Assembly (NCBI RefSeq): GCF_037042905.1
Contig: NC_087254.1
Location: 20,299,103-20,363,102 of the forward strand
Length of the DNA: 64,000 nt
Reading direction: 5' to 3'
From: Lytechinus pictus
Taxonomy: Eukaryota; Echinodermata; Echinoidea; Temnopleuroida; Toxopneustidae
The notes under the pieces are model-generated. The model saw nothing but the letters and a program-made list of their open reading frames with translations, did not search any database and had not been told where the DNA came from. The first letter of the stretch is position 1, and each line of letters opens with the position of its first letter. Below, one piece after another: positions 59,894-64,000 of the stretch. The position numbers were made by a program, and so were the translations under genes.

Positions 59894-60851
59894 GTAAGTA
59901 TTCTTATGTCTTTCTAACACGTTCAAACTGGGAAATACAGTGGTCATCAAGAAAACTTGGTAACTAATCTCAGTAACGATGCTCAGCAACAATTCCCAGC
60001 AGCAACGCTCAGCAACAACGCTTGCCAACGATGCTCATCAACAAAACTAGGCAAAAATGCTCAACAAGAACTCTCGGCAATAATGTAGCAAAACTCAGCA
60101 ATAACACAGCTACACAGATTAGCAACAAAGCTTAGCTTTTTGTTTTTTTGTGAAATGTCAATGGACTATGATGCAACAAATACATATTGTAAAGAAAGTA
60201 GACTGTCACTTGTTTCAAAGGTGAGCAATTGGAGGTGTTTAATGACGTTCATGATTGATCTGTAAATTGCAAATTCAATTACAAGGTTCATTGCTAATCT
60301 GATAGCTTGAAATCATTAGCTCACATTGTTGCACTAAATATTCGAATACTGATGTTGTTTCATGCAACTTAAATGCCTTTGAATATGCTCTGATTGATTG
60401 AAACATTTGACAGCTCTAAAATGTTGATAAGTGATTGCCACTAGATTCCTAAACTCCTAATCAACTTCACAAAGTGAAACAAAAAAGTTGATTATTATAG
60501 TTAATAGAACAGCACTTATGTCAGTCTGTGGAACCAGTCTTGACTCATCCGCTATTGTGCAAAGGTGTCAAAAGGATTATTGGGACTCGATATAACTTTC
60601 CTAGAAGTCATCAAATTACCCCCTCAGTAGATATAATTAGGCACATCCTGTTCATTGTTTAGGTGCGAGTTTCAATTAAAGAGTCTACACCAGGATCTAG
60701 CAGGATTGGGTACAATACCTTGGAAGACCCCACTATTCGTGCACAGTCAATATGACCCCTTATGTGGTATTTCGTTGCCTGGCTAGATCCACCACTGGTC
60801 TATACACAGTTTCAAAAGTATGAGAGAATAGTGAGAGAAAATTTTTTAACC
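59894..60851 (+). other. UBE2I intron 6, start; no exon found
   Basis: Apart from the short repeat at 59930-60115, A+T-rich sequence with no exon matching the expected UBC9 C-terminus. Confidence 0.5.
59930..60115 (+). repeat. Degenerate GCTCAGCAACAA short tandem repeat
   Basis: Words such as GATGCTCAGCAACAA, ACGCTCAGCAACAACGCTTG and ATGCTCAACAAGAAC repeat with a period of about 12-18 bases just after the last visible UBE2I coding exon. They are diverged, and intronic. Confidence 0.7.
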
Positions 60852-60855
60852 TTAA

Positions 60856-61639
60856 CCCTATCTTAACTGGGCTATTTGGACCAGTATATATTGGGGGGGT
60901 CAATTTGACCCCCCCCCCTCAGATCTCGGCCGCTGATTATGCAATGGCCGTGAAAATTTGCAAGCGCGTAGAGCCGGATTTAAACTACAAGAGTGTATAG
61001 TAAAATTTTCAAAAAAAAATTTACGAAGTATTTTTTATTAATTAATTATGCAAATAAGCATATGAAATTTGCCATAAATTTTGTTTTTTGTGTATGTATT
61101 TGCCTTTAACTCAATTTATATAGCTAGTAGAATGCTAATTTTTGGTGGGAGTATCAATTATTACATTTCTAACAAATATCTACAAAAAATAGCAAAAATA
61201 TAATTAATTTCTTATGTATTTTATTTTTTTAATTCTTATGTATTTCTTTGTTTTTTCAAACCTTTGTTTTTTATTGTTTTTCCCGATGAACTTTGTCGAG
61301 GACCCTTTTGCGATCATAAATAGCATTAAATAAATCCATTTAAACCAACAAAACTAAAAATAATCATACATTTATGATTTTTGGTTGAAAAACACAATTT
61401 GCATTGACTTTTTACACGGAGTCACGTTTTTGAGCAATTTCTGGTCTGACATGCACTTACAAAACGATGCGTAATTTTGGAGCCGCGTACCCGGGCGTCG
61501 CAAATTTGGTCTCAAAAGATGCGCAAGACTTGAAAGTAAAAAGTCAGTGAGAGGCGCAGTCAAAAATTTCGTGCAACGACGTAGTGACAAAATTTGTTGA
61601 GGGGGGTCAAATTGACCCCCCCCCCCAGTTTAATAAGGG
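60856..61639. mobile_element. TTAA MITE family F, copy 4 (diverged, inverted)
   Basis: It begins after TTAA (60852-60855) with CCCTATCTTAACTGGGC and a G tract-TCAATTTGA-C tract block. It ends near 61639 with a G tract-TCAAATTGA-C tract block, then CAGTTTAATAAGGG followed by TTTA. The right target site is altered, probably by the adjacent insertion or by decay. Interior phrases (TCTTATGTATTTC, TGACATGCACTTACA) match copy 3 best. Confidence 0.75.
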
Positions 61640-61643
61640 TTTA

Positions 61644-61842
61644 CCCTAAAAGGACTCGATGCTCTGCGCGATATTTCCAAAACGCAAAAAGATAGCGCCA
61701 CAATATCTTATGACTTTATTCTTTGAAGTCTTTCGCACCTTTTTTAGAACAGCACAAACGGCGGCTGAGATCAGAAGGGGGGGGGGGCATAATGGCCCCC
61801 ACCAGTCCTCAATACATCTCAAATAGCCCAGTCCTTTTAGGG
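61644..61842. mobile_element. Short element with CCCTAAAAGGACT termini
   Basis: It begins CCCTAAAAGGACT at 61644 and ends AGTCCTTTTAGGG at 61842, a perfect 13-base inverted repeat. Near its right end it carries GGCGGCTGAGATC, a G tract-CATAATGG-C tract and CAAATAGCCCAG, which are family F subterminal blocks. It looks like a short deletion derivative sitting directly against copy 4. Confidence 0.75.
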
Positions 61843-62670
61843 CTAAAGCCTTTGTTCCACTTTGCCGATTTGGCTACGATTTGACAAACCTTCAGATCGG
61901 GCAGGATCGGGGAGAAATGAACCATTTTACTTGGTAGTCGGCGAAAAATAATTTGCAATGATAATAATTTTCCAAAGGAATGTAGGATTAATTACATCCA
62001 CAAGCCACTGTTAGTATGCCAGGAACGACCTGATTACGGCTTTGCGCCATATCATTGACACGCTTTTCTCGATTCCACCACGATCTACATGAAATTTTGA
62101 ACATGTTCAAAACTATTAGCTGATCACACCGATCTGACTAAAACTCCTGCTGTTGCCCCTTCTTCACAACGTTAATTATGCTGCTCCCGAATTCAACTGA
62201 TTCCTATTGCACTCCTCGCCGATCTACTGATCGGGATTGATCGGGGTTTGAGATCGTGATAGTGGAATGGTCCCTTGAAATAAAGAATTGATGACAAATT
62301 GATAAGAAGATAGGTCTGGTAAAAATTCTCAAATAAGCATTTTTTTAATTGGAGCATTAAAACTACATGTACGCAATTGTCAGAAAGTAACCAAAAATTC
62401 AATATCATTCTACCGTAATCAAAGCACTTTTGACAGGGACCAACTTAAAATCACATTTTGCAACTTTTATTTTTTGTAATGCTGGGTCTTTTTCTATGAT
62501 GGTCAATGTTGGTGAAAAAACTGGTAGAAGAAAATGATCTGAAACTTTTTTAAATAACGTCCATCTTTCATATTACACTGACTGTAAGTCGCATAACATT
62601 GCCATTCCTCATATAACAGCATTTTCAATTTTAGTTTGCAACAAGAGATGGGAAGTGTCTAAATTATGAT
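61843..62670. other. UBE2I intron 6, middle; nothing recognised
   Basis: Contains repeated GATCGG words (61895-61915 and 62219-62245) that may belong to an unrecognised repeat. No exon or RNA gene seen. Confidence 0.4.
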
Positions 62671-62674
62671 TTAA

Positions 62675-63441
62675 CCCTAATTCTCCCGGGGGGGCCATTA
62701 TGGCCCCCCTCGACTATTTTCGCGATATATCTGCTGCGCAAATTTTTTTGACCTCGCTGCTCACTGACTTTTTACTTTCAAGTCTCGCGCAAATTTGACA
62801 CCCAATTTGTGACGCCCGGGTACGCGGTTACGACATTACGCAACATTATATAAGTGCATGTCAGACCCAAAATTGCTCATAAACGTGATTTCATGTACAA
62901 ATCCAATGCAAATTGTGTATTTAGCCAAAATTCATAGATGTATCATTATTTCTATTTTTACTGATTAAACTTAATTAATTTTGCCTTTTTTATGATCAGA
63001 ATTAAGTCTGGAACGTCATTGAAAAAACAAAACAACAAAAAGTAAAAAAACATAGAAATACATAAGAAATTAAAAGAACAATAAAATACATAAGACATCG
63101 GTCTTGGTACCAGAATTTTTTTCATTCACAATTGTTAGGAATGCTATAAAGAATATTTTCACCAAGAAATAGCATTCTAGGAGCTTTATTTAGTGAATCA
63201 GAGCAAAAAGTATGATTTCATGAATAAATTAGCATAATTAATTCATTTAGAATAAAAATATATGAATTTAGTGAAATTTACCAATGCAACTGCGTAGATT
63301 ACGTCATTCTCTACCATCATGCAAATTTTCGTTGTGATCGCGCAATCCGCGGCTGAGATCTTAAGGGGGGGCCATAATGCCCCCCCCCCCCCCCCCCCCC
63401 CCGGGAATGACAAGAATCAAAATACCCCGGGAGATTTAGGG
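62675..63441. mobile_element. TTAA-flanked MITE family F, copy 5
   Basis: TTAA at 62671-62674 and 63442-63445. The ends are CCCTAATTCTCCCGGGG and CCCCGGGAGATTTAGGG; 767 bases. It has the same orientation as copy 1 and is nearly collinear with it throughout by eye (for example ATTGTTAGGAATGCTATAAA in both), so these two are the youngest pair. Confidence 0.9.
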
Positions 63442-63540
63442 TTAAGAGTGGTCAAATAATCAATATCTATCAATTGAAACTAATAAAAGACAATGCTTAT
63501 ATTTTGTGTAGAAAGAGAAAAGGGAATATATTAAACAAAT

Positions 63541-63688
63541 ATATCAGGCTTTGAAAAAGTATAGTGGAATTATTTATCCGAGGTTGGTCTGGCAATTACT
63601 ATTTTTCCCGAGGGGCGATAGTAGTTTTGCCAGTCCAACCGAGGATTAATAATTTCCACTATTCTTTTGAATGAAACGCCTGATATAT
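63541..63688. repeat. Foldback element end or hairpin, arms about 65 bases
   Basis: ATATCAGGCTTTGAAAAAGT...TATCCGAGGTTGGTCTGGCA pairs with TGCCAGTCCAACCGAGGATT...TTTGAATGAAACGCCTGATA. The loop is about 25 bases. The remaining 63689-64000 shows a frame on each strand (63739-63930 and 63726-63989) with no recognised domain. Confidence 0.85.
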
Positions 63689-64000
63689 GTTTTATATCCT
63701 ACTTTTACTAATTTATAAGCAAAATCTATGCGCTGAGCTTGCAAAGTCCAGTTACTTGTGTTGGATTACCTACTTTTCTCCGAGCCACCCTGCTCAGCGG
63801 AACGCAGATTAGTGCCTGCGCCGACGCATTACGGGACTTGCCCGGGAGAGAGAGCTTGCTGGCCGGTGCGCCTGAGAGTTTAGCTAAATATCCAGTTTTC
63901 CGAAATAATGACGTCAGAATATTGGTATAGCGAGAAATATATCGAGGTCTGGCGTCACACAACATCATAGTTGAAATATATTTGGTCACATGATGCTATT

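Noticed and set aside
59894-64000. Search for the final UBE2I exon (QNR...YEKRVR...)
   Set aside because: No segment with an AG acceptor encodes the expected C-terminus; the interval is MITEs and A+T-rich sequence, so the exon is presumably beyond the window.

Overview
This is a eukaryotic, A+T-rich, intron-rich and very repeat-dense genomic window. It looks like a marine deuterostome, most likely an echinoderm (sea urchin). That assignment is inference: it rests on deuterostome-type proteins, short coding exons with long introns, abundant tRNA-type SINEs with (ATT)n tails, many foldback/MITE elements, and long C or G homopolymer tracts. No prokaryotic operon, CRISPR array or viral gene is visible.

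Four conserved protein-coding genes can be assembled by joining exons at GT/AG boundaries. (1) Chibby (CBY1), + strand, 5131-6644, 3 coding exons, complete. (2) TOMM22, the mitochondrial import receptor subunit, - strand, 17444-12479, 3 coding exons, complete, with an unusually long N-terminal cytosolic region. (3) TMEM220, + strand, 29579-34841, 6 coding exons, complete. (4) UBE2I/UBC9, the SUMO E2 enzyme, + strand, 48418-59893, 6 coding exons seen; the last coding exon should lie beyond the window. CBY1 and TOMM22 are tail-to-tail neighbours here. From memory they are also neighbours in the human genome (22q13.1), which suggests old linkage. The four genes do not form a pathway: cilia/Wnt, mitochondrial import, an orphan membrane protein, and SUMO conjugation.

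Layout: 1-2500 is repeat (degenerate GCTCGC-type array, then a 1-kb inverted repeat). 5.1-7.0 kb is CBY1. 8.5-9.5 kb holds two adjacent foldback elements, one carrying a nested MITE. 12.5-17.4 kb is TOMM22, with large repeats in both introns. 17.5-29.5 kb is intergenic and repeat-rich: a CACTGTAAAA-ended element, GCTCGC arrays, a tRNA-type SINE, and an element split by a 2.6-kb insertion. 29.6-34.8 kb is TMEM220, with a TTAA element nested in a foldback and a 7SL/Alu-like SINE in its introns. 35.1-35.6 kb is a self-complementary TTCG/CGAA repeat array. 38.7-46.2 kb is a string of foldbacks and a LINE remnant. 48.4-64 kb is UBE2I, whose introns hold SINEs, a LINE 3' end, hairpins and four of the five copies of a 0.75-0.8-kb TTAA-flanked MITE family.

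Most short open reading frames in the window lie in repeats, introns or low-complexity tracts and are not genes. The most interesting material is the transposon archaeology: five-copy TTAA MITEs, nested insertions with readable target duplications, foldbacks sharing an internal TGACGTCA palindrome, a SINE with a 7SL-like head, and the TTCG array. Next are the TOMM22 coding minisatellite and the 20-nt UBE2I microexon.
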